A stretch of DNA of 64,000 bases from a bacterium (GTDB lineage Bacteria > Vulcanimicrobiota > Vulcanimicrobiia > Vulcanimicrobiales > Vulcanimicrobiaceae). How positions within the stretch are numbered: position 1 is the stretch's first letter; each line of letters starts with the position of its first letter. A program made the position numbers and the translations under genes. Under the pieces are notes generated by a model that was not told where the DNA came from, did no database searches, and saw only the letters and a list, made by a program, of their open reading frames with translations. This document shows positions 1 through 8,904 of the stretch, piece after piece. Location: positions 1 to 64,000 of the forward strand of contig JAGWSR010000104.1 of the NCBI GenBank assembly GCA_028869385.1, read 5' to 3'.

Positions 1-9
1 CGCCGCTTC

Positions 10-1005
10 ATGACCCGCGTCTGCGTCATCCACGCGGGCACGCACAAGACCGGCACGACGTCGCTGCAGTACTTTTTGCAGACGAACCTCGACGTGCTCG
101 CTCGCAGCGGCCTGCATTTTCCTCGGAGCGGTTGGTACGGCGTCGTTCCTGGGCAGCACGCCGTCGCATGGGAGCTGCTCAAAGAGGAACCCGGCGAGCA
201 ACTGCGCGCGCTTCGCGACGAACTCGCCGCGGTGCAGGGTCATGCGGTCCTCAGTTCCGAGGAGTTCTCGCTCTTCCACGATCATCCCGACCGTTTCGCG
301 CCGTTACTCGCAATGCTGCGCGACCTCGGCTTCACCCCGCGCATCCTGCTCTACGTGCGCGCGCAGGCCGAGTTCGCGGAGTCCATCTATGTCGAGCAGA
401 TCAAGCACGGCAGCGCGCGTCGCCTACCCGACGTACTCCATGAAATCTGGCAAGACGGCACGTATCGCCTCGACCTTCGCACGATTCCATTTCGCTACGA
501 GCAGATCGTCGAACGCTTCGAGGCGATGCTCGGCCCGGGGTCGGTTCTCGTTCGGCCGTACGCGCGCGCGGGCGACACGTTCGCAATCTTTCGCGACTTT
601 CTAGCGGCGCTGCAGCTCCTCGCTCCCGGATTCGTTCCTCCGCGCGACGGTCTCGAACTCGCGCACCCGCGGATCAACGAAAGCCTCACGTTCGGCGCGC
701 TGCTCGCGTACGCGTTCGTGCATCTGCACCCCGAGATCGGCCTCCCCGACGATCCAACGCCCTTCTTCAGCGAGCACGCGGCCGACGTTCCGCCGGCTTG
801 GCTGAACGAACGATACGCGCTCCTCTCGCGCGACGAATGCCTGCGCTTCGTACGCGTCTTCGACGACGAGAACCGCCGGCTCGAGGCGAGATATGGAATC
901 GCCATTCCAGGCGCGCGCACCGGAGAGATCGCGCCCGACGACGCGCCGCTTTGGGAGCGCGCACAGCTCGAACGCGCCGTGTACGATCGCCTCTTCGACG
1001 TCTAA
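10..1005 (+). CDS. Sulfotransferase-family protein
   Basis: A 331-residue protein whose N-terminus carries a sulfotransferase-type nucleotide-binding loop (HKTGTTSLQ, residues 12-20), the part that grips the 5'-phosphosulfate of PAPS in this fold. A later LYVRAQAEF segment could be the 3'-phosphate-binding region. The acceptor cannot be read from sequence; carbohydrate-type sulfotransferases are the closest in character. It converges tail to tail with the sulfate-activation operon, one base apart, and that operon makes the PAPS a sulfotransferase needs, so a functional link is plausible. The start is the first ATG available; the upstream context lies outside the window, so it may be the last gene of an operon. 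Confidence 0.75.
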   Translation: MTRVCVIHAGTHKTGTTSLQYFLQTNLDVLARSGLHFPRSGWYGVVPGQHAVAWELLKEEPGEQLRALRDELAAVQGHAVLSSEEFSLFHDHPDRFAPLLAMLRDLGFTPRILLYVRAQAEFAESIYVEQIKHGSARRLPDVLHEIWQDGTYRLDLRTIPFRYEQIVERFEAMLGPGSVLVRPYARAGDTFAIFRDFLAALQLLAPGFVPPRDGLELAHPRINESLTFGALLAYAFVHLHPEIGLPDDPTPFFSEHAADVPPAWLNERYALLSRDECLRFVRVFDDENRRLEARYGIAIPGARTGEIAPDDAPLWERAQLERAVYDRLFDV

Positions 1006-1006
1006 A

Positions 1007-1762
1007 CTACAGCGCGAGCCGTACGCCGACCGCGACGAGCACGATCGCGAGCCCCACGCGAAACGCTCGCTCCGGCAAGCGCTTGGCGAGCGGCGCTCCC
1101 ACGATGACGCCGGGAATGGAGCCTGCCAGCAACAGGCCGGCGAGCTTCAGGTCCACGGTGCCCAGGCGCAGGTGGCCGAGAATCGCCGGCACGAGCAGCA
1201 CCACGGCAAAGGCGACGTCGGTCCCGACCAAGCGACGTAACTGCGCGCTCGAAAGAACCAGCATGAGGATCGGCAGCGTGAGCGAGCCGCTGCCGATCGA
1301 GGTGAGACTGACGAGGGTGCCGACCACGAGTCCGGTCAACACGAGCGGCGCGCGCGGCAGCGCGGATCGTTCGCCGTCACCGGGTGCGAGGGTGCGCGAG
1401 AACGCGACCGCCGCGGCGGCGGCGAGGAGTACGACGGCGAGCGCGAGTTTCAGCGCGTGTTCGAGCGTCGCGAGCGGCAGATGCGCATGCATCCACCCCG
1501 TCGCGAGCACGCCGACGAGCGTGCCGGGCACGCCGCCCAGCGCGAGCCATCCGAGCGCGCCGTAATCGATCGTCTTCGCGCGCACGTGCGTGAGCAACGC
1601 GGCGATTTTCGTCCCCAAGCTAAAGACGAGATCGGTACCGATCGCCGTGCTCACCGGATAGCCGAGCAGCAGCACGATGAGCGGTGTCGTCAGCGAGCCG
1701 GCGCCGACGCCCGAGTACGAAATGCAGACGCCGACGACGAATCCGGCGAGGACGATCGTCAT
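1007..1762 (-). CDS. TauE/SafE-family sulfite/sulfonate exporter
   Basis: A 251-residue integral membrane protein with about eight hydrophobic segments in two similar halves, each opening with a glycine-rich turn (SYSGVGAGSL near the start, SLTSIGSGSL in the second half), the hallmark of TauE/SafE. The family moves sulfur-containing anions such as sulfite or sulfoacetate across the inner membrane. The start is the ATG at 1762: it overlaps the cysNC stop as ATGA, and the in-frame upstream extension is Arg-rich and belongs to the cysNC reading frame. It is the last gene of the cysD-cysNC operon, which supports a sulfur role; substrate and direction are inferred. Confidence 0.85.
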   Translation of the reverse strand: MTIVLAGFVVGVCISYSGVGAGSLTTPLIVLLLGYPVSTAIGTDLVFSLGTKIAALLTHVRAKTIDYGALGWLALGGVPGTLVGVLATGWMHAHLPLATLEHALKLALAVVLLAAAAAVAFSRTLAPGDGERSALPRAPLVLTGLVVGTLVSLTSIGSGSLTLPILMLVLSSAQLRRLVGTDVAFAVVLLVPAILGHLRLGTVDLKLAGLLLAGSIPGVIVGAPLAKRLPERAFRVGLAIVLVAVGVRLAL

Positions 1763-3606
1763 CGCGCGACGGTCGGCGCGAGCACCACCTTCGCTTCGAT
1801 GAACTCGAGGAGTCGCGACGCGCACTCGTCCACGCCGCTGGCCGCGGTATCGATCCGCAGGTCCGGCGCCTCGGGCACCTCGTAGGGCGAGGAGACGCCC
1901 GTGAAGCGCTGCAGCTCGCCGCGACGCGCGCGCTCGTAGTGCCCTTTGACGTCGCGCCGCTCGGCCGTCGCGAGATCGCAGGCGACGTGGATTTCGAAAA
2001 AGCTGCGCGGATAGGCGGCGCGCGCGAGCGCGCGGTCGTCGGCGAACGGCGAGATGAGCGCGCAGAGCACGATCATGCCCGCATCGGCAAACGTCCCCGC
2101 GACCGCGGCCGTACGTCGAACGTTCTCGGCGCGATCCTCGTCGTTGAAGCCGAGGTCCACATTCAGCGTGGTACGCAACGTATCGCCGTCGAGCACGTAC
2201 ACGTGGCGCCCGCGCTCGAACAGCATGCGCTGCACCGCCATCGCCACCGTGGACTTGCCCGCGCTCGGAAGCCCGGTGAGCCAGAAGACGCCGCCGCCGT
2301 GACCGTTACGACGCGCGCGTTCGTCGGCATCGACCGACGATGTCATCGCCACGACGTTGGTGGCGCCCTCGCCGCGCGCGAGCCCCACGACCGCCTCCAC
2401 CATGCCGCCGGCGACGATCGCACCGCCGCGCGCGAGCACGAATCGCGCGAGGCTCGACCCTTCGACCGCGACGTCGGCGGCGATCGTCTCGCGCGCGACC
2501 AGCGTCACCACGGCGACATCGCCGCTTGCGATGCGTTCGCCTTCGCGCGGCTCGAGCGTGTCGGGATCCACGATCTCGTCGATGCGCTGTAACGTAACCG
2601 GAATCTCGCGCGTTCCGAGGCGAAGTCGCAAAGTTTCGCCGACGCGCACGGGTTCGGCACCGAGCCACACGATGCGCGCGCGCAGCACGTGCCCCAGTTC
2701 GGGCGCATCGGAGGCGCGGCTCGCGACCGCTCCGCGATCCACGAAAACGCGCGCGTCGAGCTCGATTGCCGCCGCGCGACCGGCGGGCACGCGAGCGATC
2801 TCACCCGGCCAATCCACGATCCGCGTCACACGCGCGCCGGTCTGCAGCGGCCAAAAGACGAGCGGCTCACCGCGTTCGAGCGTACCGCTCTCCACGCGCC
2901 CGACGATCACGCGGCCGCCGTCGCGACGATAGACGTCCTGCACGACGAAGCGCAGCGGTCCGTCGGCACGCGCTTCACGGCGCGAGATGCCGCCGAGTGC
3001 CTGCAGCAGCGTCGGCCCGTCCCACCATGCGGTGAGCGCACCGCGATCCACGACATTGTCGCCGCCGCGCGCCGCGACGGGCACGATCGCGAGCGGCACG
3101 ATTCCCAACTGCGCGAGAAACGCGCGCACTTCGGCGGTACGCTGCTCGAACGCGGTGCGCGGGTCGGCCGCGAGATCGAGCTTGTTGATAGCGACCAGGA
3201 TCTCACGAAACCCGAACCACTGCAGGAAGAGCGCTTGGCGTCGCGTCTGCTGCGTGATGCCTTCGTCGGCGGCGACGACCATCACCGGCGCGTCCACTTC
3301 CGACGCACCGCTCAGGAGATTGCGAATCAGCTCGCGGTGCCCGGGCGCATCGACGAACACGAACTCGGCATCCGGCGTGCGAACCCACACGCGCGAGATG
3401 TCGAGCGTGATCGCCTGATCGCGCTCGACTTGGAACGCATCCAGCAGAAACGAATACTCGATCGGTACGCCGCGCTTGGCGCTCGAGCTCTCCAGCTCGG
3501 CGAGCCGCTCCGGGGTCACCTGACCGATGTCCACGAGCAGGCGCCCGAGGATGGTGGACTTGCCGGCGTCCACGTCGCCGACCATCACGATGCGCAGCTG
3601 TTTCAC
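1759..3606 (-). CDS. cysNC: Bifunctional sulfate adenylyltransferase GTPase subunit / APS kinase
   Basis: A 615-residue fusion. Residues 1 to about 420 are the CysN GTPase, with P-loop GDVDAGKST (10-18), DAPGH (86-90) and NKLD (141-144), followed by EF-Tu-like beta-barrel domains. Residues from about 435 are APS kinase (CysC), with a second P-loop GLPSAGKST (445-453) and the FNDEDRAENVRR segment typical of the family. CysN drives APS formation by CysD through GTP hydrolysis and CysC phosphorylates APS to PAPS, so the product of this operon is PAPS. It begins with GTG, overlapping the cysD stop as GTGA. No PAPS reductase gene is in the window, so the PAPS may feed sulfotransferases as well as assimilation. 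Confidence 0.95.
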   Translation of the reverse strand: MKQLRIVMVGDVDAGKSTILGRLLVDIGQVTPERLAELESSSAKRGVPIEYSFLLDAFQVERDQAITLDISRVWVRTPDAEFVFVDAPGHRELIRNLLSGASEVDAPVMVVAADEGITQQTRRQALFLQWFGFREILVAINKLDLAADPRTAFEQRTAEVRAFLAQLGIVPLAIVPVAARGGDNVVDRGALTAWWDGPTLLQALGGISRREARADGPLRFVVQDVYRRDGGRVIVGRVESGTLERGEPLVFWPLQTGARVTRIVDWPGEIARVPAGRAAAIELDARVFVDRGAVASRASDAPELGHVLRARIVWLGAEPVRVGETLRLRLGTREIPVTLQRIDEIVDPDTLEPREGERIASGDVAVVTLVARETIAADVAVEGSSLARFVLARGGAIVAGGMVEAVVGLARGEGATNVVAMTSSVDADERARRNGHGGGVFWLTGLPSAGKSTVAMAVQRMLFERGRHVYVLDGDTLRTTLNVDLGFNDEDRAENVRRTAAVAGTFADAGMIVLCALISPFADDRALARAAYPRSFFEIHVACDLATAERRDVKGHYERARRGELQRFTGVSSPYEVPEAPDLRIDTAASGVDECASRLLEFIEAKVVLAPTVAR

Positions 3607-4412
3607 ATGTACCCCGACGTACGCAGGCGTTCGAATGCGTCTTCGGTCTCGCGATCCATCGCACGACCGGCGCGCTCGGGCTCGCGCGTCACTTCGAGCT
3701 CGGCGACGATCTTTTCGACGGTGTCGGCCTGGCTCGCGATCGGAAACGTGATGTTGCTCTCACCGAGCGACCGATAGCGCTTGCCCTCGCGCGCGAGGTA
3801 GAGCGGGACGTACGGAATGCCCTCGCGCAGCGTGTAGCGCCAGATGTCGAGCTCGGTCCAATGCAGCAGCGGGTGAATGCGCACGTGCGCGCCGTCGGGA
3901 ACCTCGTACGGGAAATAGTCCCAGAGCTCCGGCGGCTGCGAGCGCGGATCCCACGATCCGTCGGCGTTACGCGGGCTAAAAATCCGCTCCTTGGCGCGGA
4001 TCGCCTGTTCGTCGCGGCGGATGCCCAGGATGATGCCGCGATACCCTTCGCGCTCGATCAGCGCGCGCAGGCCGGCGGTCTTGCGGGCGGCATGGCGTGC
4101 CGCGGTCGGCAACGTCTGATCCACGCTGCTCTCGGGCGGGCAGAGCTCGTTTGCGACCGGCAACTGCCACGCTTGCACGAGCATGTCGCGGAACGCATAG
4201 ACCTCCTGAAACTCCATGCCCGTGTCGAGCAGCACGACCGGAAACGGGACCTCGCCGAGAAAGGCTTTGCGGACCATCCAGAGCAGCGCCGTCGAGTCCT
4301 TGCCGATGGACCAGAGCATGGCGAGCGGGGTCACGCACGAAAAGGCCTCGCGCAGGATAAAGATCGTGCGCGCTTCGAGTTCGTCGAGGTACTCGTCGGG
4401 TGAGGAAGGCAT
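3603..4412 (-). CDS. cysD: Sulfate adenylyltransferase subunit 2
   Basis: A 269-residue ATP-PPi synthetase subunit that adenylates sulfate together with CysN. The PP-loop SIGKDST is at residues 35-41, and the C-terminal part matches the family strongly (LLHWTELDIW, YRSLGESN). Length is somewhat below the 300 usual in enterics. The start is the ATG at 4412; in-frame sequence further upstream crosses the intergenic region and has no family similarity. First gene of the operon. No ribosome binding site is visible before the ATG, and a sigma-28-like motif ends ten bases upstream. Confidence 0.95.
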   Translation of the reverse strand: MPSSPDEYLDELEARTIFILREAFSCVTPLAMLWSIGKDSTALLWMVRKAFLGEVPFPVVLLDTGMEFQEVYAFRDMLVQAWQLPVANELCPPESSVDQTLPTAARHAARKTAGLRALIEREGYRGIILGIRRDEQAIRAKERIFSPRNADGSWDPRSQPPELWDYFPYEVPDGAHVRIHPLLHWTELDIWRYTLREGIPYVPLYLAREGKRYRSLGESNITFPIASQADTVEKIVAELEVTREPERAGRAMDRETEDAFERLRTSGYM

Positions 4413-4422
4413 ACCGTTTAAT

Positions 4423-4449
4423 GAATCGGCACCGGGAACCGATAGCTTA
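4423..4449 (-). promoter_or_regulatory. Possible sigma-28-like promoter of cysD
   Basis: Reading on the reverse strand: TAAG, 15 bases, GCCGATTC, then 10 bases to the cysD ATG. This resembles the four stronger sigma-28-type sites found before flagellar operons in this window, but the -35 box is a weaker match. The gap also holds an imperfect inverted repeat built on ATCGG/CCGAT, so a repressor site is an alternative. Confidence 0.35.
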
Positions 4450-4452
4450 GAC

Positions 4453-5265
4453 GTGCTGATCGATCTCCACATGCATACCAATCGCTCCGACGGCGTCTGG
4501 AGCGTCGAACGCCTGCTCGACGAGGTGGACGCGCGAGCGCTCGACCTCTTCTGCATCTCCGATCACGACACGCTCGCGGCCTACCCCCTTCCGCGCTCGC
4601 CGAAGGCGCGCTGCATTCCGGGCCTCGAAGTGGACACGCACCATGGGGGCCACACCACCCACCTCCTCGCCTACGGCATCGCCGATCCGGAGTCGCCGTT
4701 GCTGCGGGCGCTGGGCGCGCAACGCGCGGCTCGCGCCGAGCGCATGGCCGAGATGGTCGAAGCGATGCAGCGGCAAGGCATTGCGGTGACGATGGCGGAT
4801 GTCGAAGCGCAGGTCACCGCCGGCGCGAGCTACGGGCGCCCCCACCTCGCACGCGCGCTCGTCGCATGCGGCGCGGTGTCGAGCGTGCAAGAGGCCTTCG
4901 ACCGCTATCTCGCCGACGACGGCGTGTCGTACGTCCCGCTCGCACGCCTGACAGCGCGAGAAGCGATCGCGCTCGTTCGCGACTCCGGGGGCGTCAGCGT
5001 CGTCGCGCATCCCGCGCGGCTGCGCGAACCCGGCGATCTGCTCGCCCTGATCGAGCTCGGCGTGGACGGCATCGAGATCGCGCACCCCACGGCCGACGAG
5101 GCCTATCGCGCAGCGGTGCTCGCGCTCGCGCGCGAACGCGAACTCCTCGTGACCGGCGGCACCGACTTTCACGCACCGGTCGAGGATCGCCCGATCGGCG
5201 TCGCGTTTCCCGACGCGGAGGTCGAACGGTTAATTTCGACGCTCGAAGCGCGCGCGGCACAATGA
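4453..5265 (+). CDS. PHP-domain metal-dependent phosphoesterase
   Basis: A 270-residue PHP-fold protein. The metal-binding motifs are clear: DLHMHTNRSDG at the N-terminus (His 6 and His 8), ISDHDT around residue 38, VAHPAR in the last third and TDFH near the C-terminus. Proteins of this type (YciV/RnaAM-like) hydrolyse 3',5'-nucleoside bisphosphates or short RNA 5' ends. PAP, the by-product of PAPS-dependent sulfation, is such a bisphosphate, so its place divergent from cysDNC fits PAP recycling; that is inference. The start is a GTG at 4453, directly before the first metal motif; only 40 bases separate it from cysD. Confidence 0.85.
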   Translation: MLIDLHMHTNRSDGVWSVERLLDEVDARALDLFCISDHDTLAAYPLPRSPKARCIPGLEVDTHHGGHTTHLLAYGIADPESPLLRALGAQRAARAERMAEMVEAMQRQGIAVTMADVEAQVTAGASYGRPHLARALVACGAVSSVQEAFDRYLADDGVSYVPLARLTAREAIALVRDSGGVSVVAHPARLREPGDLLALIELGVDGIEIAHPTADEAYRAAVLALARERELLVTGGTDFHAPVEDRPIGVAFPDAEVERLISTLEARAAQ

Positions 5266-5300
5266 GCTTGCGGGGCCGAAGTCTAACCCTCCGGTAATCC

Positions 5301-6236
5301 ATGTCGAGGTATTTCCGCTTCTTCGGTCTCGAACGCGATCCGTTTCTCGATACGGCGGATCCGTTTTTCTATTGCGAACTCGGCGCGCTGCGCAAGGCAA
5401 AGGAGCGCCTCTTCGACTCGGTCGATGCGTCGCGCGGATTGACCGTCGTGCTGGGCGATCCCGGCACGGGGAAGACGAGCCTGAGCGGCGCGCTCGAAGC
5501 CGAGTTGCTTGCCGACGACCGCATCGTGATGGGCAAGATCCTCGACCCCACGTTCGCCACGGAAGTCGAGTTTCTCATCGCGGTCGGCCGCGTCTTCGGG
5601 CTCGCGCTTCCCGCGCGTTCGAGCGCCGCGCTCAAGAACGCGCTCAAGAACTTCTTCTTCGAGACCGCCGTCCTCGAGAAGCGCACGCTCGTGCTGATCG
5701 TCGATGAAGCGCAGAATCTGAGCGACGAGAATCTCGAGGCGCTCCGCCTGCTCCTCAACTACCACGTGCCGCAGCGCAAGCTGCTGAACATCCTGCTCTT
5801 CGGGCAGAGCGAACTCGAAGCACGCATCGCCGCGCGCGGCAACCTCGCCGACCGCGTCGACGGCTGGATTCGTCTGGATCTGCTCGACGAGCCGACGCTC
5901 CTCGCAATCCTCGATTACCGCCTCACCAAGGCCGGCCTTGCACCGGGCTCCCATCTCCTCACCGCGGATGCGCGCGCGCTGCTCTCGCAGGCGTCGGGCG
6001 GCGTGCCGCGGCGCCTGACCATGCTCGCGCACCACGCGATGCGTGAAGCCTCCGACCGCGCGAGCACGCTCGTCAACGAAGACCACGTGCGAAGCGCCAT
6101 GACCGCGCGCGGCATCACCGTCAAACCGCGCCCAGCCGTCATCGAAACGATCCCGCCGGCTTCGGCCGAGCCCGCGGTCCCCGAACCGGAGCGCCCGCGC
6201 GGGCTCTTCTCGCGCCTCTTCGCCCGACGCGCCTAA
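5301..6236 (+). CDS. ExeA-like AAA ATPase
   Basis: A 311-residue AAA ATPase resembling the N-terminal ATPase half of ExeA/GspA. It opens with the family's FFGLERDPF segment, has Walker A GDPGTGKT (52-59), Walker B VLIVDEAQ (131-138), and a sensor/lid region containing SGGVPRRL. In type II secretion ExeA drives secretin assembly; many stand-alone copies are of unknown role and similar proteins serve transposons (TniB-like). No secretin, ExeB or transposase gene is nearby. Its stop overlaps the next ATG by one base (TAATG), so it is translated with the unknown protein at 6236 and probably works with it. Confidence 0.8.
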   Translation: MSRYFRFFGLERDPFLDTADPFFYCELGALRKAKERLFDSVDASRGLTVVLGDPGTGKTSLSGALEAELLADDRIVMGKILDPTFATEVEFLIAVGRVFGLALPARSSAALKNALKNFFFETAVLEKRTLVLIVDEAQNLSDENLEALRLLLNYHVPQRKLLNILLFGQSELEARIAARGNLADRVDGWIRLDLLDEPTLLAILDYRLTKAGLAPGSHLLTADARALLSQASGGVPRRLTMLAHHAMREASDRASTLVNEDHVRSAMTARGITVKPRPAVIETIPPASAEPAVPEPERPRGLFSRLFARRA

Positions 6237-7738
6237 TGAATCTCGATCCGGATTTCGAACTGAGCGCCGATATGCGGCTCCTGGAGCTGCAGCGAGCGGC
6301 GCTCGGACTCGCGCCGCCCAACCGCACGGCGTGGCAGTCGCGCGCGTTAGCCGATAACGCCGGGATCGCGCCCTCCGAGGAGCCCGTGCCGCAGCAACGC
6401 AGCGCCGTGCTCGCCGTCGAGCTGACCGCCACGCCCTCCGGCGGCGTGATCCCGGGAGCCGTAGTGACGCTCGCACTCAGCGTCGCGAACGACGGTGCCG
6501 CTCCCGCGCGCGGCACGATCGTCGCCGTGCCGGTACCCGGCGGCGCGGCCTTCCGACCCGGCTCCTTCGTCATGGACGGACGCGATGGCGGCGACGACGC
6601 CGCGGAGCACTTCTTCGGCTCGGGTCTCCCAATCGGCGAACTAGCGGCGGGAACCCGGCGCACCTTCGTCTGGAAGCTCGGCGTACGGCTCGGCACGAAG
6701 CCACTACTCCTCGCGCCCGTGGTGCGCGCCGAGGGTGCAGGTGTGGTCGGCGCGCGCGCGCTGGCCGTTTCGCGCAAGGAGACACCGTCCGCGCTCTTCG
6801 CCGCCGAGATCGAACGCGCCGATCCGGCGCTCTATACGCCGAAACCGCTGATCCCGGTCGCGATTCCCGCCGACGAGCTGCCGATCTACGAACTCGACGC
6901 CGAGGAAGAGATCGTCTTCGAGGCGGCCGATGCCGCGCTCTCGTCGGCCGCGCCGCCGCCCGCGCCAAAACCCGCGCCGCCTCCGCCGCCGGCACCGGAG
7001 CCGGCACCGGCGGCCATCGTCGAACCGGAGCCCGTCGTCGAACGGGAGCCGATCGTGGCACCGGTCCCGATTCCGGAGCCGCCGCGCGAAGCCGTCGTGC
7101 TCTACGGGCGCTTCGATCGCGCGACGCTCGCATTCTTCGAGCGCACGTTCAACGGCTCCAAGCCGCCGACGATCTTGAGCCACTGCATCTTCGCGAGCGC
7201 CCTCGCGTGCGCCACGCCCGCCGCGGGCGACGATGCCATCGGCCTCAAAGCGCACCTCGCCGCGCAGTCGCAGATTCTGCACCGCGCGCAATTGCACGAA
7301 CGCCTCGGAAAGAAAGAGCCGATCGCCGAGTACGCGGGCGAGTTGCTCGCCGCGCTCGAACGTATCGCACCCGCGCCGGTCGTCGATGCGGTACCCGCCG
7401 CCGACGCGCTCGCGCTCGTCGCCGAGATCGAGGAACCGACGCGCGCCGTGCTGGCCAAGATCGCCGAGGATCGCGCGCGCTGGGACTTCGTCAAGGCGCG
7501 CCAGCTCACGCTCGCGCTGCAGGCGCAACGCGTCGCGGGCAGACCTCGCGACGACGCCGCGGCGGCCGCGCTCGAAAATGCGCTGCGCGTCTATGCGCAG
7601 ACCTCGATGACGGTGCTGCAAAAGCTCTTCGTGCGCTTGCGCATCGACCGCACGACCGGCGTGCTCTTTCAAAATGAAGCGCAACTCGATGCCGCCGCAC
7701 GCGCGCTCGTCGCGGCGCTCGGTAACGCGTTCGCGTAG
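6236..7738 (+). CDS. Unknown protein with DUF11-like domain and Pro-rich linker
   Basis: A 500-residue protein I cannot assign. Residues about 60-185 look like a beta-sandwich of the DUF11/conserved-repeat type (LSVANDGAAPARGTIV, then a Gly/Pro-rich turn). Residues about 235-285 are a linker dense in Pro, Ala and Glu. The remaining 200 residues are predicted mostly helical. There is no signal peptide or membrane segment, so a DUF11-like fold in an apparently cytoplasmic protein is odd. It sits between the ExeA-like ATPase (one-base overlap) and a glycosyltransferase (stop and start codons adjacent), so the three genes form an operon. Confidence 0.65.
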   Translation: MNLDPDFELSADMRLLELQRAALGLAPPNRTAWQSRALADNAGIAPSEEPVPQQRSAVLAVELTATPSGGVIPGAVVTLALSVANDGAAPARGTIVAVPVPGGAAFRPGSFVMDGRDGGDDAAEHFFGSGLPIGELAAGTRRTFVWKLGVRLGTKPLLLAPVVRAEGAGVVGARALAVSRKETPSALFAAEIERADPALYTPKPLIPVAIPADELPIYELDAEEEIVFEAADAALSSAAPPPAPKPAPPPPPAPEPAPAAIVEPEPVVEREPIVAPVPIPEPPREAVVLYGRFDRATLAFFERTFNGSKPPTILSHCIFASALACATPAAGDDAIGLKAHLAAQSQILHRAQLHERLGKKEPIAEYAGELLAALERIAPAPVVDAVPAADALALVAEIEEPTRAVLAKIAEDRARWDFVKARQLTLALQAQRVAGRPRDDAAAAALENALRVYAQTSMTVLQKLFVRLRIDRTTGVLFQNEAQLDAAARALVAALGNAFA

Positions 7739-8506
7739 GTGCGCGTCCTTCTCGGCATCCCCACCGGCGGCGCGCCGACGCAGCCGTTCCTCGCGAGCCT
7801 CGCGGCGCTCGAACTTCCCGCATCGGTCGAGCGTCTCGACCGTTACGTCGTGACCGGTAACTACGTTCCCGCGCAGCGCGAACTGATCGCGGAACGCGCG
7901 CTCGAGCTGAATGCCGACGTGCTCGTCATGTGCGACGACGACATAGTCCTTCCACCGAACGCGCTCGCGCGGCTGATCGCCGCGCTCGACGCCGACGCAT
8001 CGTGCGCGCTGGCGGGCTCACTCTACTACTCGCGCGATGGGTTTCGCCCGATGGCGGTCGCTCGCTGGGACGACGCGAACACGACGACGGCAACGATTCC
8101 CGCGTTCGCGCACGAGCCGGTGGCGGTGGACGGCGTCGGATTCGGCTGCGTCGCGATCCGCACCGCGGCGTTACGCGCGCTGCAGCCGCCCTTCTTCCCC
8201 GCCGATGTGTTCGTCGAGACGCAGCCTCCGCGCGTGCGGGTGTGCAACGAAGATTACCGCTTCTGCAGTCGCGTGCGCGCGGCCGGATACTCGGTGCTCC
8301 TGCACGCGGGCGTTCGGTGCGGGCACCTCGATCGCGCGAGCGGCGTCGTGCACCCCGAGCGCTGGGAAGATCCCGCAAGCACGTCGCACGAACGGATCGC
8401 CGTGCTGCGCGACGGCGTGGCGGCGCTGATTCCCTACGAAACGCTGCCGCCCGGTGCCGAACGGCACCAGGCGGCGCAGATTACCTACGTGCGACCCGGC
8501 GCTTAG
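7739..8506 (+). CDS. Small GT-A type glycosyltransferase
   Basis: A 255-residue protein with the core of a family 2-like glycosyltransferase: an N-terminal strand LLGIPTG, and a metal-binding acidic cluster CDDDIVLP (Asp 66-68), followed by a segment VDGVGFGCVAIR and the acceptor-side acidic NEDYRFCSRVR that commonly carries the catalytic base. The GTG start at 7739 follows the previous stop directly. The donor and acceptor are unknown. It converges with the flagellar chaperone genes (4-base overlap at the 3' ends), so it may belong with the flagellar glycosylation genes, but it is in the ExeA-like operon on the other strand. Confidence 0.75.
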   Translation: MRVLLGIPTGGAPTQPFLASLAALELPASVERLDRYVVTGNYVPAQRELIAERALELNADVLVMCDDDIVLPPNALARLIAALDADASCALAGSLYYSRDGFRPMAVARWDDANTTTATIPAFAHEPVAVDGVGFGCVAIRTAALRALQPPFFPADVFVETQPPRVRVCNEDYRFCSRVRAAGYSVLLHAGVRCGHLDRASGVVHPERWEDPASTSHERIAVLRDGVAALIPYETLPPGAERHQAAQITYVRPGA

Positions 8507-8904
8507 CGCAGGCCGTCGATGAGTTCGGCGCGCGGCACGGAATCGCGCGGCGAGCCGACGGAGCGCGCGTAGCTCTTCCACTTGGAGAGCTGACGCAGAC
8601 GCGCGCCGACCTCGTCGTGATAGCTCTGCAACGCGTCGAGCCGCTCTTGGCGATACGCGTAGATCTGTTGCAGTCGCGCGAAGGCCGCCTGATCGAACGT
8701 CTCGTCGCGATACGGCGTCGCATCGGCCATCGCGTTCTCGAACGCGTGCATCGCACGCCGCGATAACGCGAGCGCCTCGCTCAATCGCGACCAATCGCGC
8801 CCCTTCACCGCGACGTCGATCACGACGCAGAGCGATTCGAGTCCGTTGATCTCGCGGGCGACCGCCTCGAGCGCCGCGCGCCCCGGATCAACTGACGGCG
8901 GCAA
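8503..8904 (-). CDS. FliT/FlgN-like flagellar chaperone (putative)
   Basis: A 133-residue, probably all-helical protein at the place where fliT normally follows fliS. No diagnostic motif is visible; the helical make-up, the length and the position after fliS are the only grounds for the name. FliT binds the filament cap protein FliD and in some bacteria the master regulator. The start is uncertain: a TTG at 8904 overlaps fliS by 17 bases and no ATG or GTG lies near it in this frame. Confidence 0.5.
   Translation of the reverse strand: MPPSVDPGRAALEAVAREINGLESLCVVIDVAVKGRDWSRLSEALALSRRAMHAFENAMADATPYRDETFDQAAFARLQQIYAYRQERLDALQSYHDEVGARLRQLSKWKSYARSVGSPRDSVPRAELIDGLR

Noticed and set aside
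5301-6236. Transposon ATPase (TniB/IstB-like)
   Set aside because: The FFGLERDPF opening fits ExeA better, and no transposase or inverted repeats are nearby.
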